Source: Stieleria maiorica (GTDB lineage: Bacteria; Planctomycetota; Planctomycetia; Pirellulales; Pirellulaceae). Taken from it: a stretch of 64,000 nt of DNA. Each line of letters starts with the position of its first letter. The stretch's first letter is position 1. The position numbers and the translations under genes were made by a program. The notes under the pieces are model-generated. The model was not told the origin of the DNA, made no database searches, and saw only the letters and a list, made by a program, of their open reading frames with translations. The DNA is taken from contig NZ_CP036264.1 of assembly GCF_008035925.1 (NCBI RefSeq), forward strand, positions 4,400,402-4,464,401, read 5' to 3'. Shown here piece after piece: positions 49,501-52,500 of the stretch.

Positions 49501-52500
49501 AGTCGTCTACCTGAGCGACCCGGTCGGTGGTGCGACGTATGCGCAAGTGACCGGTCCGACGGACTATCAGTTCCTATTAAAAGACCGGGCCGATTCGACG
49601 CGGCTGATCGTGGACGCCGATGGATCGGTCGCAAATCGGTTGCACTATGACGCCTACGGCCAGATCAGCGAACAATCCGATCCGGGCGAATCGTCGCGGT
49701 TGCTGTACACCGGCGCGGAGTTTGTGGTGCCGCTGGGGCTGTATTACATGGCCGCCCGGTACTACGACCCGTCGTTGGGACGTTTCATCTCGGTTGATCC
49801 CAGCGGTTTTGCCGGGATGGATACCAACTTGTATCGCTACGCCGGCGGCGATCCGGCCAATTACCGCGATCCGTCGGGGTTGGCACGTCTTGCGATCGGC
49901 GGACTTTCTAACCGCACCCAACAAGCCGCCTCGTTCGCCGGTGGCGTTCCCGCCGGATTCAGCGGCAAGCTGCAGACATTAACGTTGCAGCCCGGTGTGT
50001 CCTTCGGTGGGATGGGGCTGGCGCGGGCGTCCCATCATTTTGTCGCCGAAACGAGCGCGACGATCGACTTCGTCGCCAATGCAGCCTATGCCAAGGCACA
50101 GCCGTTTCTGGCCGGCGCGGCAAAGGGGCTCGCGATGTACTACGGCACGATCGATTTGGCGCTAACAAAGCGTGAGATTCCGGACAGTAGTGAAGCCGCG
50201 ATCAATCAGTTCAAGAGTCGATTGACAGCGGCCGGGAAATGGTTGTCGGGCGAAATCGCGGCGGCCAACGGCTTGATGGAACACATCACCGAACGTGGCA
50301 AGCAGAACCGTCAGGCGACCGGAAAAACGGATGCCGACGGCAATAAGATCACCGAGATCAAAGACCTGTCGATGCACCTGAGTCTGGTCACCGACGCGGC
50401 GATCTTTTCGATCTACCAGGGAATCGCCGACATGGCGGCCTTTGGAATCGATGCGTTCGAAATCTCGCTTGCCTACGGCAGCGGCAAAAGCGACCGCCAA
50501 CAGCGTCAGAATTACAGTCAGATCACGACGGCGGTTGAACAACTCGGTGTCGCACAGGTCGCCGGGATGATGGCCGAAGCGATCTTCAATCTGCCGGCCG
50601 ATCTGGCGTCCGGTGATCCGGCGCGGCAGGGCCAAGCGATCGGCATGATCGCCGAGACGATAGGCGGGGCCGTCGTCGGGGGCGGGTTGGCGTTTGGTGC
50701 AAAATCAATTGCCCGAGGTGGCGGGGCCGCATTGTATCGCCTGCTCCCTAGCCTGCCGCAACGTCCGAAGGTCCGCGCTAGCGCGACGATGGATGCACCG
50801 ACGATGCCGTCGATTCGGGAAATCAATTTAGGAAATCGACGTTTCGACTATGAAACGCTTCGGAAAAACCATTTGGATCAACCAGAAGCTCAATTCGATC
50901 AAGTCAGATCGCGGGTCGATGCCTTTTTCCAGGATCCGGGTAACAAAGCGCGCCTTTCCGATCTTACCCGTGCCGAGATCGAACAACTGAAACGCGTCGC
51001 CGAGACGGTCGAAATCTCGCGTACGCTTCGGGAACCACCAAAGAACGGCAAGAAAGAGGGCTATACGGTTGGTAAGCCGGATGCCAATGACATGGAGCAC
51101 TATATCTTTGACGATGTAGAAGGAATGGCAAATCGTATCCGTCGTCTGAAAGACCCTGATTGGCAAGCGGAAACAGCCCGAGTTCAAGCCGACACGGCGA
51201 AACTGATCAAGATGGCCAAGAGTGGGCTCGACGAAAATCGGCTCAAGATGGTAGCCAAGTTAGAGGAACTGATGGGGCCGGTAGGGCGGGCCGGACTGCC
51301 CAACATTTGGAACCGACTGCAAGACGTTCTTGCCGAGTCCGTGGATGTCAAACTCGGTTCGACCCGCAGCGGCAGTTTGTCATCCAAAATAGATGATTTG
51401 ACGCCGGAGCAAGCGGTCCAGGTCATCAATCGGCTCGACGAGATCTGGACGCGGGACCAAGTTATGACCGAGATATCGGCGCAGTTTGTCCGCGATTCAG
51501 CGTTCGCTAAACAGAACGGAATCGCAGGGATTTTTGAACGCGGGTCGTTCGGTGCTTCGGCCGATCAATTCCTGTTCCGCGCCCGGCAAGTCTATGGAAT
51601 CGCGACGAGTCAAAAATCGCCATTGGATCTTCTCGACGGTTCGAACTGGCAGTTCGCATGGCGCTCTGTTGCTGATCTCTTCAAAACACCGTTGGGAAGC
51701 GCAAGTGATTTTGACTTCAATATCGTAACCCTGAATTCGAAACTCTTCGAAAAACTGCACTCAGTATCGGTATTGAAGGACGGACGCGGCAGGCCGGTGA
51801 AGGTCCGGGACGCCGATGGGAACATGAAAAATGTCGAGATCGTTGGCAAAGAGTTTGTCGATGCATTTTTTGAGTTCGCCAAAAAACAATTGCAGGAACG
51901 ACGGAAGCGAGCGACCGATCCCCGAATCATTCGCCAACTCGATGAGAATCTCGAGACGTTTCGCGCTGCTGAGGCGACACCAGACGGTAGGTACAAGTTG
52001 ATCGAGCTGTACAAACAAGACCAAAAGGAGTTTGCCGGCCTCAATACTTATGACGCAATTGCAAAGGGCCCCATCGAAAAGGGGGCACATGGATATCTTG
52101 TCCCCTTCAAGGATTATCTGTTTGGGCCCACCAAGGATTCGCCGGGAGTGGATCCGGACGTTCTGATTGAGGCACAACGGCTTCGCGAAGAGTTTGGGGA
52201 CTTGAAAGGGCCAAATGTTCCCGAGGGCATGTGGAGATTGCAACTGCAGTCCACGACAATGTCCGATGGAAGCGTCAAGATTCTCGCAGAACACCACGAT
52301 GTGCCAGCATCGTATCAGCTGCTCGCGATGGGGATTTACGGTCCGTTGCCGTATTCAGGCTCGGTGGTTCCTCTCGTTCTACCAGACGAACAAGTTCAAC
52401 AGGCTGTCGAAGCCGCATTTGATGACAGCCGCACCTATCAGCCGGCTTGCGACGCACCACTGACGGTGGAATCGGTAACGCTGTGCGGTAGCTTTGCCAC

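Noticed and set aside
41640..49890. Possible assembly artefact from repeats in the YD array
   Set aside because: YD units differ clearly at DNA level and the frame never breaks over 8 kb, so a collapse or false join is not evident, though reads were not available.
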